Below are positions 52,654 to 62,106 of a DNA stretch of 64,000 nt, in pieces. The position numbers and the translations under genes are program-made. Origin of the DNA: an uncultured Roseobacter sp. (GTDB lineage Bacteria; Pseudomonadota; Alphaproteobacteria; Rhodobacterales; Rhodobacteraceae); assembly GCF_947496515.1 (NCBI RefSeq), contig NZ_CANMDB010000006.1, positions 1-64,000 of the forward strand. Reading direction: 5' to 3'. A model generated the notes under the pieces. That model was not told where the DNA came from. It ran no database searches and worked only from the letters and a program-made list of their open reading frames with translations. Position 1 is the stretch's first letter. The number at the start of each line of letters is the position of its first letter.

Positions 52654-54495
52654 ATGCCAGCCGACACCACCAGCACAGCGAACCAGGGTACGGCCGCCTC
52701 TGAGGTCAAGACCGATGAGGAGGAGCGTCAGTCCGGGCTGCGCACCATTCGCAAGGTCGCACCGTACCTGTGGCCCAAGGATCCTGCCTGGGTGCGTCAC
52801 AGGGTGATCGTGGCGATGGGGTTGTTGATTTTCGCCAAGCTGATTTCCGTGACAACGCCGTTTTTCTACAAGGGTGCGGTGGATGCGCTGGCCGAGGAAG
52901 GCGTGCCGATGCTGGCCCTCGGAGCGGTGGGGCTGACGGTTGCCTACGGGATGGCGCGGCTGATGACGGTAGGGTTTCAGCAACTGCGGGATGCGGTTTT
53001 TGCGCGCGTGGGACAGCGGGCCTTGCGGATGCTTGCGTTGGAGACCTTCGGTCACATTCACCGGCTGTCGTTGCGCTATCACATCGGGCGCAAGACCGGC
53101 GGGCTGAGCCGCATCATCGAGCGGGGTGTGAAGGGTGTCGATTTCCTGTTGCGGTTTTTGCTCTTTTCCATCGGGCCGTTGCTGCTGGAGTTGTTGCTGG
53201 TGGGGGTCATTCTCGCCGTGGTGTTCGACATCTGGTATCTGGTGGTCGTGGCGGGGACCATCGCGCTTTATGTCTGGTTTACCTTTGCAGTGACCGAGTG
53301 GCGTGTGCGGCTGCGGCGGGAGATGAACGATCAGGACACCGACGCCAATCAGAAAGCCATCGACAGCCTGCTGAACTTCGAGACGGTGAAATATTTCGGC
53401 GCCGAGGCACGCGAAGCCCGACGCTATGATGCGGCGATGGAGAAATACGAGCGCGCGGCGATCAAGACGAGCTATAGCCTCGCCTTTCTGAACTTCGGCC
53501 AGTCGCTGTTGATCACGATGGGGCTGGTCGGTGTGATGGTGATGGCGGCCGTTGGCGTACAGCGCGGAGATCTGACGGTGGGCGATTTCGTCATGGTCAA
53601 CGCCTATATGGTTCAGATCACGGTGCCGCTGAATTTCCTTGGCACCGTCTATCGCGAGATCCGGCAGGCGCTCGTGGATATGGGCGAGATGTTCGATTTG
53701 CTGGAGCAGCCTGCGGAGGTCACCGACCCGCCCGGTGCCAAGCCGTTGGACGTGCAGGGCGGGCGGGTTGAACTGGATGACGTACGGTTCGGCTACGATG
53801 CGGCGCGCCCCATTCTCAAAGGGGTGAGCCTGGTTGCCGAGCCCGGTCAGATGGTGGCGATCGTCGGCTCCACCGGGTCGGGAAAATCGACCATCGGGCG
53901 GCTGCTCTTTCGGTTCTACGATGTGGGCGGCGGGGCCCTGCGTATCGACGGTCAGGATGTGCGAGAGGTGACGCAGGACAGCCTGCATGCGGCCATCGGC
54001 GTCGTCCCTCAGGACACGGTGCTCTTCAACGATACGATCCGCTACAACATCGGTTACGGCCGCGAGGACGCGGGCGATGCGGAGATCGAGGCGGTGGCGC
54101 GTGCCGCCCAGATCCATGATTTCATCATGGCGCTTCCGGATGGCTATGAGACCACCGTGGGGGAGCGGGGGCTGAAGCTGTCTGGCGGAGAAAAACAGCG
54201 CGTGGGCATCGCGCGGACGCTGCTGAAGGATCCGGCGATCCTGCTGCTGGACGAGGCGACATCGGCGCTGGATTCCGAAACAGAACAAGAGATCAAGGAA
54301 GCGTTGATGCAGGCGGGGCGCGGGCGCACGGTTCTGACCATCGCACACCGCTTGTCGACGATCGCCGAAGCAGATCAGATCATCGTGCTGGAGCAGGGGG
54401 AGGTGGTGGAACGCGGCCGGCACGAGGCGTTGTTGCAAAAGGGCGGCCGCTACGCACAGCTGTGGGCGCGGCAACAGTCGGAGGATGTTGGCTGA
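52654..54495 (+). CDS. ABC exporter of the ATM1/HMT1 type (fused membrane and ATPase domains)
   Basis: 613 residues from ATG at 52654 with AGGA seven bases upstream. The N-terminal half has six membrane helices, with FGHIHRLSLRYHIGRKTGGL and VKYFGAEAREARRYD, which are characteristic of ATM1-type exporters. The ATPase domain has Walker A GSTGSGKST (405-413), signature LSGGEKQR (from 509) and Walker B ILLLDEATSALD. ATM1 proteins export glutathione-linked sulfur or metal compounds for cytosolic Fe-S assembly or heavy-metal tolerance. The product works as a homodimer in the inner membrane. Substrate not decided by sequence. Confidence 0.9.
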   Translation: MPADTTSTANQGTAASEVKTDEEERQSGLRTIRKVAPYLWPKDPAWVRHRVIVAMGLLIFAKLISVTTPFFYKGAVDALAEEGVPMLALGAVGLTVAYGMARLMTVGFQQLRDAVFARVGQRALRMLALETFGHIHRLSLRYHIGRKTGGLSRIIERGVKGVDFLLRFLLFSIGPLLLELLLVGVILAVVFDIWYLVVVAGTIALYVWFTFAVTEWRVRLRREMNDQDTDANQKAIDSLLNFETVKYFGAEAREARRYDAAMEKYERAAIKTSYSLAFLNFGQSLLITMGLVGVMVMAAVGVQRGDLTVGDFVMVNAYMVQITVPLNFLGTVYREIRQALVDMGEMFDLLEQPAEVTDPPGAKPLDVQGGRVELDDVRFGYDAARPILKGVSLVAEPGQMVAIVGSTGSGKSTIGRLLFRFYDVGGGALRIDGQDVREVTQDSLHAAIGVVPQDTVLFNDTIRYNIGYGREDAGDAEIEAVARAAQIHDFIMALPDGYETTVGERGLKLSGGEKQRVGIARTLLKDPAILLLDEATSALDSETEQEIKEALMQAGRGRTVLTIAHRLSTIAEADQIIVLEQGEVVERGRHEALLQKGGRYAQLWARQQSEDVG

Positions 54496-54787
54496 TCCGC
54501 GTTTGAGACACGGTCGGGGTTTTGGGTGGAGACGGGCACCATCTGGCGGTGAGGGGACCCCCCTCACCTCCATCGAGGAGGGTCGGGGGCTGCCTGCCCC
54601 TGCGGGTCAGGCAGCGGGGTCGATAGCGAGTGTGCTGAACACCACCGGGCCAATGGGTACCGCCGCATCCGTTTGCGTTTACGACAGCCATCGATGTCAA
54701 AGACCTTGGACCTTTGCGTCGCGACGCGTCCACGAGATGAAAGCTCAGCCGCGGCTCTCACGGTGGCGAGCCCGCCTTCCGCGCCCC

Positions 54788-55378
54788 TTACGCTCGCAGC
54801 TCTTGGGAACGGCACATCGCTTTTGCATAGGCCTTTTCGTGATCTATCCGTGCCAGGTATCTTTGAGCCCGCGCAATGACGTCCTTTTTATAGTGCTCAG
54901 GCCCGAGCATTTTCCTGTCATTCAGCGCACGGGTGTCGAGGAGATCGAACCGGACCCGTTCCAACCTGCAGGTCCAATGCGCTGAGGTTTCACCTGACCA
55001 CTTGGCCGCGTGATAGTCCAACAGTCGTTTTCGGATGGAATACCCATGATAATCAAACGCCAGACAGCCGTCGGTGACAAAGATATGGTTGCCCGCAAAC
55101 CCGTCACCCGGGATGATTCTCTCGGCGTAAAAGCCGGGCAGTGGCGGTGTCGCCAGATATGTGCCTGCCAATATGGCACATGCACCATGCCCGAAAAAGA
55201 TGCGGTCAGGTAATGCCCATCTCCGGTCGGGGTCTTTCTTTATGCCGGGTCTCATTCTGTATATGGGGCGCACTTTCTGAAATCGGGTTTTGACTCTTGG
55301 TGTCGGCGCTGGTCTTTCCTTCGGTCGGGTCAACGGGCGCGGGACCGCTCGGCATTCGGTCAGATTTGTGCAGGTCAT
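54788..55378 (-). CDS. Uncharacterised protein
   Basis: Up to 196 residues from ATG at 55378; a second ATG at 55255 would give 155. Neither has a clear ribosome site, so the start is uncertain. The region from DRRWALPDRIFFGHGACAIL onward looks like a folded domain: YAERIIPGDGFAGNHIFVTD, LAFDYHGYSIRKRLLDYHA and HWTCRLERVRFDLLDTRAL. The N-terminal 40 residues are Pro/Arg-rich and may not be translated. No signal peptide or membrane helix. I do not recognise the family. It faces the ABC gene tail-to-tail with 290 bp of gene-free DNA between. Confidence 0.55.
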   Translation of the reverse strand: MTCTNLTECRAVPRPLTRPKERPAPTPRVKTRFQKVRPIYRMRPGIKKDPDRRWALPDRIFFGHGACAILAGTYLATPPLPGFYAERIIPGDGFAGNHIFVTDGCLAFDYHGYSIRKRLLDYHAAKWSGETSAHWTCRLERVRFDLLDTRALNDRKMLGPEHYKKDVIARAQRYLARIDHEKAYAKAMCRSQELRA

Positions 55379-55401
55379 CGCTGCGGGGGTGTGACACTGA
55401 A

Positions 55402-55449
55402 AACCGTGGCTCTGCCTATCACCTGCCGGCGGCGGACAGAGCCACGGTT
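55402..55449. terminator. Hairpin with a 13-bp stem downstream of the DUF302 gene
   Basis: AACCGTGGCTCTG (55402-55414) pairs perfectly with CAGAGCCACGGTT (55437-55449) across 22 bases. It follows the stop of the minus-strand gene at 55470 by about 20 bp, with A-rich plus-strand flank (T-run on the minus strand), fitting a terminator for that gene. Confidence 0.65.
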
Positions 55450-55469
55450 CTGTGCAACGATCGTCCGGC

Positions 55470-55916
55470 TTATTCCGCGGCCACCGCCTTGGAGGTCAGC
55501 TTGTCGAGCGCGCCGGTCATCATGGTGATGTATTTCGCATCCGCTGCCAGACCGTGCGTCGCTGCCAGATCGGCGGGATCGTGATAGGCCACATGCACCA
55601 CACCCTCCGCATCCGCGTAGGCAACAACCCGCAGCGGCAGGTCGAGCCCGGCGGTCTGACCATCCAGCATGGCCGGTGTGCCGAGCTTGGGGTTGCCGAA
55701 CATCAGCATCTGGGTGGGGCGCAGATCCATATCGACCGATGCCGCACCTGCGGCATGATCAACGCGGGCAAAAACGGTGGCGCCGGCGGCCTCGACCGCG
55801 GCTTCCAGCCGGTCGATGGTGTCGGCCACGGAATGGGGGCTGGTTTTTTCGATGAGATCGGCAGCCGCGGTGGTGCCCATCAGGGCGAGGCTGGCGGCGA
55901 GAATGGGTCGGGTCAT
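55470..55916 (-). CDS. Exported DUF302 protein
   Basis: 148 residues from ATG at 55916 with a signal peptide (PILAASLALMGTTAAAD). The DUF302 domain follows: SPHSVADTIDRLEAAVEAAG, FARVDHAAGAASVDMDLRPT and MLMFGNPKLGTPAM, then GLDLPLRVVAYADAEGVVHV. The domain is a small alpha/beta fold of unknown function, found in periplasmic proteins and perhaps binding small molecules or metals. It lies downstream of the RND efflux permease gene by about 80 bp on the same strand and may belong to its transcript. Confidence 0.85.
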   Translation of the reverse strand: MTRPILAASLALMGTTAAADLIEKTSPHSVADTIDRLEAAVEAAGATVFARVDHAAGAASVDMDLRPTQMLMFGNPKLGTPAMLDGQTAGLDLPLRVVAYADAEGVVHVAYHDPADLAATHGLAADAKYITMMTGALDKLTSKAVAAE

Positions 55917-55994
55917 GTGCTTTCCTTCTTGGCAAGTGCGAGGGCCTTCTACCACGCTGTTTGAGGGTGTCGCCTCACAGCTGCGTGACAGGCG

Positions 55995-58900
55995 TTATTC
56001 AGCTGCGCGGACCTGCGCAGGCCGGTCGGCGGGGGCCGGGGGTGTCGGGTCCTCCCACAGGATCTCGCCCGAAACGACGCGGCGGGCGTCTTTCTGCAGC
56101 GCCCAGTCGCGTGCGGCGCGGCTGGCCCGGCCCATGGAAAGCTTGGCCAGTGCGGTTGCGATCCACTGCACGTAGGTGGTGGCCCAGACCCGGATGGCCA
56201 GCATCGAGGGCGTCACCACCAGCGTCAGCACCGTCGCAATCCCCAGACCGAAGACGACCGCCGTGGCCAGTTGCTTCCACCAGAGCGCCGTCGGGCTGTT
56301 CACCGTATAGCCACCCTCGGCGAAGTTCAGGCTGAGGCCCAGCATCATCGGTGCCAGTCCGGCCATGGTGGTGATCGTGGTCAGCAGCACGGGCCGGATG
56401 CGCGCCTGTGCGGTGCGGATAATCGCCTCGATCCGTGGCATGTATTGCGCGTATTCCTGATAGGTATCGATCAGGATGATGTTGTTGTTCACCACAATGC
56501 CCGCCAGCGCCACGATGCCCGTTCCGGTCATGATGATGGAGAAGGTCTGATCCATCACCAGCATGCCGATCAACACGCCTGTGGTCGACAGCACCACCGC
56601 CAGCAGCACCAGGACGGCGTTGTAAAAGCTGTTGAACTGCGCCAGCAGGATGATGAACATCAGACCAAGCGCCGCGGAGAAGGCGGTCTGCAGGAAGGCC
56701 TGGCTTTCGGCCTGCTCCTCCTGATCACCGGTCCATTCATAGCTGATACCGTCGGGCAGGGCGGTGCTGTCCAGCCACTCTGTCAGCACCGCGATGCGTT
56801 CGTTGGCGTTGATCGGCACAAGCCGCAGGGTGCCCGCATCAAGGCCCGCCTGCAGGTTCCGGCCGGGCTCGGCCTGCCTGTCGGTGATCTTGTAGCCGAT
56901 GCCCTCTGCGGTGGTCAGATCCGCATCTGCCCCAGCCGGGCGCAGGGTGGCGAGGGTGATGTCGGTATCAATGCCGTTCTCGCGCCGTGTCTCGACCACC
57001 TTCATCAGCCCCACGGCCACATCGGCCTTCACATCGTAATAGCGTTCCTGGTCGATGCGGTTGATCTCGGCCAGTTTGGGAACGGGCTTGCGGGTGATGA
57101 AATTCGACAGCGGGATCAGCCCGTCCGGCGTGCGGACTTTCAGCGTATCGAGGGTGGAGAGCACGCGGTCTTTCTCTGGCAGGCGCACGCGGATGTCGAT
57201 CTCCTCGTCTGAGGTATCCACCCGCATAGTGTCGAGCATCAGGCCGCGGGTGACCAGTTGAACCATGGCGCCCACGGTCGCCACATCGGCTCCGTAGCGG
57301 CCCGCTTTCTCCACATCCACGTCGATCTGCCAGTCGATCCCGGGCAGGGGGCGGGTGTCTTCGATCAGCGCGAGCCCGGGCGTGCGTTCGAACTGCGCGC
57401 GGGCCAGTGTCGCTGCCTCCGCCAAGGCGCCGAAGTCATCGCCGAGGAACCTCAGATGCACCGGTTTGCCGCTGGCCGGACCCTGCGCAATGTCGAGGAT
57501 CTCCGCCCGGACGCCGGGGATCTGCTGGAGCGCTTCGGTCAGCTCGGCGATTACCACGTCACCGTCCAGATCGGGCCGATCTGCGCGGTCGACCCAAGGG
57601 ATCGTTTCGAACTGGACCTGGCCGATGGTGTCCTGCGGTGTCGAGCCACCGCTGGTATCGGTATTGAGCCCGCCCGCGCCCGCAAAGGAGAACGCATTGA
57701 TGATGCCGGGGTGTGCCAAGACGATCTCCTCGGCCTCGCGCACGATATCATCTTTCTCCTCCAGGCTGAGGTTGCCGCGGGCCAGCACGTAGACGATGCC
57801 CTGCTCCGGCTCGGATTCCACGAAGAACTCGGTGCCGTTGTTGTTGTTGACGAAATACATCAGCACGGAGCCGACAAAGACAAAGACCGCACCTGCCATC
57901 ACCAGCGGCATCACCGGGTTGCCCGCAATGCCCGCGATGACGTGTCCGAAGGGGGAACGGCGATAGCCTGAACGTATCTCTGGCGGTTCTTTTGCAAAGA
58001 ACTTGCTGGCCAGCCATCTGCCAAAGCGCCCCATGCGAAGAAGAAGCCCCAGTGCGGAAACGACAAAGACCAGCGCCAGAATGAGAGCGACCCCAACCCC
58101 AGCAGTGGTCGCTGCTATGACTGCAAAAACAATGGCCAGAGTTGGCAAAACCGACCCGAGGATATCGAGCGAGTCCATTGCCGCGAATTGATCTTGAATG
58201 AACGAAAAGGGAAACGGCGGCGGGGCGTCCGGATCGCTAGCGGGCGGCGGTCCCGCAGTTTCAATGCCAAGCATACCAAGGAACAGGCCGAAGATAATAA
58301 CCGCGAATACATACAGGATAAGAACGCCGGGAATAGCCAGTGGCAGATGGAAATACAGCGGCAACTTCGCCACGACTTCCATATAGTCCGACATCCAGCG
58401 CTCCAGACGTCCGGTGACGCCGCCCATGACGGGCAGGTAGATGAGCGCCACCACGAGGCTGGCAGACAGCACGAAGATCAGCGTAACGGGCAGCATCCCC
58501 ATGAACTCCCCCGGGACGCCGGGCCAGAAAAGCATGGGCAAAAAGGCGCAAAGCGTCGTCGCGGTGGAGGAGATGATAGGCCAGAACATGCGCTTGGCCG
58601 AGTCCACATAGGCCTGCATCGGCCCCATGCCTTCCTGCTGGCGCTTGTCGGCGTATTCCACCACCACGATGGCCCCATCCACCAGCATGCCGACGGCGAG
58701 GATCAGCCCGAACATTACGATGTTCGAGACGGAGATGCCCATGAGCGCCAGAAAGGCGAAACAGAGCAGGAAGGATGTGGGGATCGCAAAGCCCACCAGC
58801 AGTGCGGCACGGATGCCCAGGGCGGCGAGCGACACGATCATCACCAGCGCGATGGCCGTAAAGACCGAGCCCAGCAGCTGCTGGACCATGCCGTCAACGA

Positions 58901-59882
58901 TGCGTGACTGATCGTTGGAAGTGCCGACCTCCACCGCCGCGCGCAACCCCTCGGGCCAGAGCGCGCTTTGCTCGGCGATCACCTGTTTGACCAACCCGGT
59001 GGTGTCGATCAGGTTGTACCCCTTGCGCTTGACGATCTGCAAAGCAACCGTGTTACCGCCGTTGAACCGTGCGGTGCCGGTGCGGTCTTCGAAGGTCGGA
59101 TTGATCTCGGCCAGATCGCCCAGGGTCACCACCCGGTCGCCGTTGGTCTTGATGGGCAAATCGTAGATGTCCTGAGGTTCATCGAAGGAAGACGGGATCT
59201 TGACCGAAAAAGCCCCCTGCGCCGTGTCGATCTCCCCCGCGGCGATCAGCTGATTGTTGTTTCGCACGGCATCCAGCAGCTCGCCCGCGGTCACGTTGTA
59301 GGCCTCCAGCCGCAAGGGATCGATCAGCACCTCGATCATCTCATCGCGGCTGCCCGCGATGCCTGCTTCCAGCACCGCATCAAGGCTTTCAAGCTCGTCC
59401 TGCAGGTCCTTTGCAACGCGGATCATCGTCCGCTCCGGCACCGGGCCGGTGAGGTTCACCACGACGATGGGAAATTCGGAGAAGTTGATCTCTGTGATGG
59501 AATACTGCTCGGCCCCATCGGGGAAATCCGCCTCAGCCCGGCCCATGGCATCGCGCACATCCGCGAGGATCTTGGTCTTGTCCCAGCCAAACTCGAACAG
59601 TAATGCGACACCGGCGTAGTTTTCGGCGGCCGTAGCGGACATCTCGTCCAGCCCGTCGAGATCGGCCAGTTCCGTCTCCATCGGTTGGACGAGCAGCGTC
59701 TCGCTGTCCGCGGCAGAGATGCCCGGGAACGGGACCGAGACGAAAAGCGCGGGGATCTCGATGTCCGGTTCGCCCTCTTTCGGCAGGGTGGTATAGGCAT
59801 AGCCGCCGACCACGATGCTGAGCATGATGAAAGCGATGACCATACGCGCCCGGCCTGCGGCCCAGTCGACAAGCCCCGTCAT
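55995..59882 (-). CDS. RND-family efflux permease, unusually long
   Basis: 1295 residues; typical RND pumps have about 1030. Twelve or more membrane helices and two periplasmic porter domains are visible: SAADSETLLVQPMETELADL, then GFAIPTSFLLCFAFLALMGI, and the conserved GMLVDGAIVVVEYADKR with the essential acidic residue. The C-terminal half shows GIVVNNNIILIDTYQEY, the duplicate motif. Between the halves, about residues 494-644 (plus positions 57950-58400), there is an extra membrane and Pro-rich segment with lower GC. The permease works with the adaptor encoded upstream (four-base ATGA overlap) and an outer-membrane channel not in this window. Confidence 0.9.
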   Translation of the reverse strand: MTGLVDWAAGRARMVIAFIMLSIVVGGYAYTTLPKEGEPDIEIPALFVSVPFPGISAADSETLLVQPMETELADLDGLDEMSATAAENYAGVALLFEFGWDKTKILADVRDAMGRAEADFPDGAEQYSITEINFSEFPIVVVNLTGPVPERTMIRVAKDLQDELESLDAVLEAGIAGSRDEMIEVLIDPLRLEAYNVTAGELLDAVRNNNQLIAAGEIDTAQGAFSVKIPSSFDEPQDIYDLPIKTNGDRVVTLGDLAEINPTFEDRTGTARFNGGNTVALQIVKRKGYNLIDTTGLVKQVIAEQSALWPEGLRAAVEVGTSNDQSRIVDGMVQQLLGSVFTAIALVMIVSLAALGIRAALLVGFAIPTSFLLCFAFLALMGISVSNIVMFGLILAVGMLVDGAIVVVEYADKRQQEGMGPMQAYVDSAKRMFWPIISSTATTLCAFLPMLFWPGVPGEFMGMLPVTLIFVLSASLVVALIYLPVMGGVTGRLERWMSDYMEVVAKLPLYFHLPLAIPGVLILYVFAVIIFGLFLGMLGIETAGPPPASDPDAPPPFPFSFIQDQFAAMDSLDILGSVLPTLAIVFAVIAATTAGVGVALILALVFVVSALGLLLRMGRFGRWLASKFFAKEPPEIRSGYRRSPFGHVIAGIAGNPVMPLVMAGAVFVFVGSVLMYFVNNNNGTEFFVESEPEQGIVYVLARGNLSLEEKDDIVREAEEIVLAHPGIINAFSFAGAGGLNTDTSGGSTPQDTIGQVQFETIPWVDRADRPDLDGDVVIAELTEALQQIPGVRAEILDIAQGPASGKPVHLRFLGDDFGALAEAATLARAQFERTPGLALIEDTRPLPGIDWQIDVDVEKAGRYGADVATVGAMVQLVTRGLMLDTMRVDTSDEEIDIRVRLPEKDRVLSTLDTLKVRTPDGLIPLSNFITRKPVPKLAEINRIDQERYYDVKADVAVGLMKVVETRRENGIDTDITLATLRPAGADADLTTAEGIGYKITDRQAEPGRNLQAGLDAGTLRLVPINANERIAVLTEWLDSTALPDGISYEWTGDQEEQAESQAFLQTAFSAALGLMFIILLAQFNSFYNAVLVLLAVVLSTTGVLIGMLVMDQTFSIIMTGTGIVALAGIVVNNNIILIDTYQEYAQYMPRIEAIIRTAQARIRPVLLTTITTMAGLAPMMLGLSLNFAEGGYTVNSPTALWWKQLATAVVFGLGIATVLTLVVTPSMLAIRVWATTYVQWIATALAKLSMGRASRAARDWALQKDARRVVSGEILWEDPTPPAPADRPAQVRAAE

Positions 59883-61150
59883 TGGCCAAGCTCCCGGTAG
59901 GTCGGATCCACCTTGACGCCGGCGATCACGAATTCCTGCCCCCGCACGATGACATCGGCCTCGGGCGGCAGACCGGTGAGCCAGACGCCTTCGGGAGTAT
60001 CGCGCATGAGTGTGACGGGATGAAAGTCCACGATGGCCTCGGTATCGACCGTCCGCACACCCAGCATGCCGTCGTCATTGAGCGTCAGGGCGGACTGCGG
60101 CAGCAGATGCGCTTCGGCGCCCTCCGCCGAGATGAGGATTTCTGCGGTCTGCCCGTCCCGGATACGGCCTTGGGGATTGGGCACCTGCATCTCGACCCGG
60201 AAGGTCCGCGTCATCTCGTCTGCCGAGCTTGACAGAAACGACACTTCGCCGCGCACCTCTTGTCCGCTCGCGGCGTCTGCTCCGCCGGTCAGCGCACCGG
60301 TACCGCTGACCAGCCGTGCGACCGCCGGTGCGCCGACGCTGACCCGCGCAACTTCTGTTTCGGGCACGAAGGCCACCAGCTTGATCGGGTCGAGCTGGAT
60401 GACCGTGGCGCAGAGCGATCCGGGCTGCAACAACGCGCCGAGCTCTGCCGTATCACTCTCCAACAGCCCGTCAAAGGGCGCGCGGATCACCAGCCGTTCA
60501 AGTTCCTTCTGGGCCGTGGCGACGCTCGCCTGCGCGCCGCGGATGCCCGATTGCGCAGCCTGTAGCCCGGCACGCGCGCTCTCCACACCTGCCTCGGCGG
60601 TGGCGACGGCAGCTTCCGTGTTGGCCAGACGGGTGGTCGAGGCAAAACCGCCTTCGCTCAGCTTGGAGGACGCATTGAGGTTGATGCGCGCCTCTTGCAA
60701 CTGGGATTGTGCCTGGGTCAGCCGCGCCTCGGCCTCTGGGACCCGCGCCCGGGCCTCGTCAAGCTGGGCCTCGGACTGGGCAAGTGCCGTGCCGCGCGTG
60801 CCTTCCTCCAACATACACATCGGTTCGCCCGCGGTGACCGCACGGCCTTTGCGCAGCGGCTCTGAGGCGACGATTGCAGAGGTTTCTGCACGCACGTCAA
60901 CGGTGCGTGCGGCTTCTGTCTGACCGCGCAGAACCACCGCCGTGTCGATCTGGCGCGCGACCGAGCGGGTGACAAGCACCTGAACGAGGTCTTCTGCCGC
61001 CTCCGCGCTTGTGCTCGGTGTCTCGTCTGCCTCGATGCTCTCTTCTGGTGTGTCGCTACCGAAAAACGCCATGACTGCCGGACGGTCGAGGATCAAAACA
61101 GCCAGCAGGGCCGCGACCAGCAGGGCTGCCAGAATGGAAAAGATACGCAT
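59879..61150 (-). CDS. RND efflux periplasmic adaptor (membrane fusion protein)
   Basis: 423 residues from ATG at 61150 (MRIFSILAALLVAALLAVLI) with GAGG upstream; the open frame to 61213 is in the promoter region. After the membrane anchor come the lipoyl halves and the long coiled coil (QSEAQLDEARARVPEAEARL and later VATAEAGVESARAGLQAAQS), then the second lipoyl half ERLVIRAPFDGLLE and beta-barrel domain. The adaptor links the permease to an outer-membrane channel. The stop overlaps the permease start as ATGA, so the genes are coupled. No TetR-type regulator gene lies beside it; the YfgM gene is divergent. Confidence 0.9.
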   Translation of the reverse strand: MRIFSILAALLVAALLAVLILDRPAVMAFFGSDTPEESIEADETPSTSAEAAEDLVQVLVTRSVARQIDTAVVLRGQTEAARTVDVRAETSAIVASEPLRKGRAVTAGEPMCMLEEGTRGTALAQSEAQLDEARARVPEAEARLTQAQSQLQEARINLNASSKLSEGGFASTTRLANTEAAVATAEAGVESARAGLQAAQSGIRGAQASVATAQKELERLVIRAPFDGLLESDTAELGALLQPGSLCATVIQLDPIKLVAFVPETEVARVSVGAPAVARLVSGTGALTGGADAASGQEVRGEVSFLSSSADEMTRTFRVEMQVPNPQGRIRDGQTAEILISAEGAEAHLLPQSALTLNDDGMLGVRTVDTEAIVDFHPVTLMRDTPEGVWLTGLPPEADVIVRGQEFVIAGVKVDPTYRELGQ

Positions 61151-61365
61151 CGCGATCGCCTCATCTTGGATGCCACCGGTGTCAGGTGTCCGCGCGCCTG
61201 GCCGGAGCAGCACTTTCTCTTACGATAAATACGGTGAACTGACCAGTTCAGATCTGTTATTTTGGCAAGGTTTGTGAACTGGGCGAAAACCTGCACAGCC
61301 GGGGGTCTTGGCTTGCCATCCCGGTCAGGCTAAGAGGAGCGCAACACGAGCGTGGGCAGGTGAGT

Positions 61366-62043
61366 ATGAGCGATACCGACAGTTTCATCGAAGAGGTCAA
61401 CGAAGAGGTCCGTCGCGACCGGCTTTTCGGCCTGCTCAAACGATACGGCTGGATCGGGGGGCTGGTCGTCGTTCTGATCGTCGGCGGGGCGGCCTGGTCG
61501 GAATATCGCAAGGCCGCGGCGCGCGCCGAGGCGGAGGCGCTCGGCGATGCGATGCTGGGGGCGCTGAGCGAGGACACGCCCGAGGCGCGGCAATTCGCAC
61601 TGGAAGACGTCACAGCGCAGGCCCCCACGGCCCGGGTGCTTCTGGCAATGCTGACCGCCGCTGCGGCGGAAGAGGCAGGCGATGTGGAGGCCGCCGTGGC
61701 GGAGCTCAACGCGGCTGCGACCTTGCCCGAGGTTGGCGAGATCTACCGGCAGGTCGCGGCCTTCAAGGCGCTGACACTGCAGGCCGAGACGCTGGACGCA
61801 GCCACCCGTCGCCAGCAGTTCGAGGCACTGGCCCAACCCGGCGCACCGCTGCGGCTTCTTGCGCTGGAACAGCTGGCGCTGATCGACGTTGCCGAAGGCG
61901 AAACCGACGCTGCGATTGCGCGGTATCAGGACATCCTGGACGATGCGGGTGTGACCGCGGACTTGCAACAACGCGCCTTACAGGTGATTGTGGCCCTGGG
62001 GGGAACCCCTGATACGAGCGGGGCGGCGGGCAGCGGCAACTGA
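61366..62043 (+). CDS. YfgM-like TPR membrane protein
   Basis: 225 residues from ATG at 61366 (MSDTDSFIEEVNEEVRRDRL); a GTG two codons earlier is possible. One membrane helix (WIGGLVVVLIVGGAAWSEY) is followed by TPR-like helices (LEDVTAQAPTARVLLAML, VAELNAAATLPEVGEIYR). YfgM proteins are ancillary SecYEG/PpiD partners that help secreted proteins into the periplasm. The order YfgM-like, BamB, Der is conserved from E. coli to alphaproteobacteria, which supports the assignment strongly. Confidence 0.85.
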   Translation: MSDTDSFIEEVNEEVRRDRLFGLLKRYGWIGGLVVVLIVGGAAWSEYRKAAARAEAEALGDAMLGALSEDTPEARQFALEDVTAQAPTARVLLAMLTAAAAEEAGDVEAAVAELNAAATLPEVGEIYRQVAAFKALTLQAETLDAATRRQQFEALAQPGAPLRLLALEQLALIDVAEGETDAAIARYQDILDDAGVTADLQQRALQVIVALGGTPDTSGAAGSGN

Positions 62044-62106
62044 CGCCGCTCACTGCACAAAAAGCCGCTCTTGCGGCGGACGATGAATAGCGAAGGCGAG
62101 CAGGCG

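Noticed and set aside
52618-54573. Long minus-strand open frame of about 650 codons
   Set aside because: It mirrors the ABC exporter gene, whose Walker and signature motifs are unmistakable on the plus strand.
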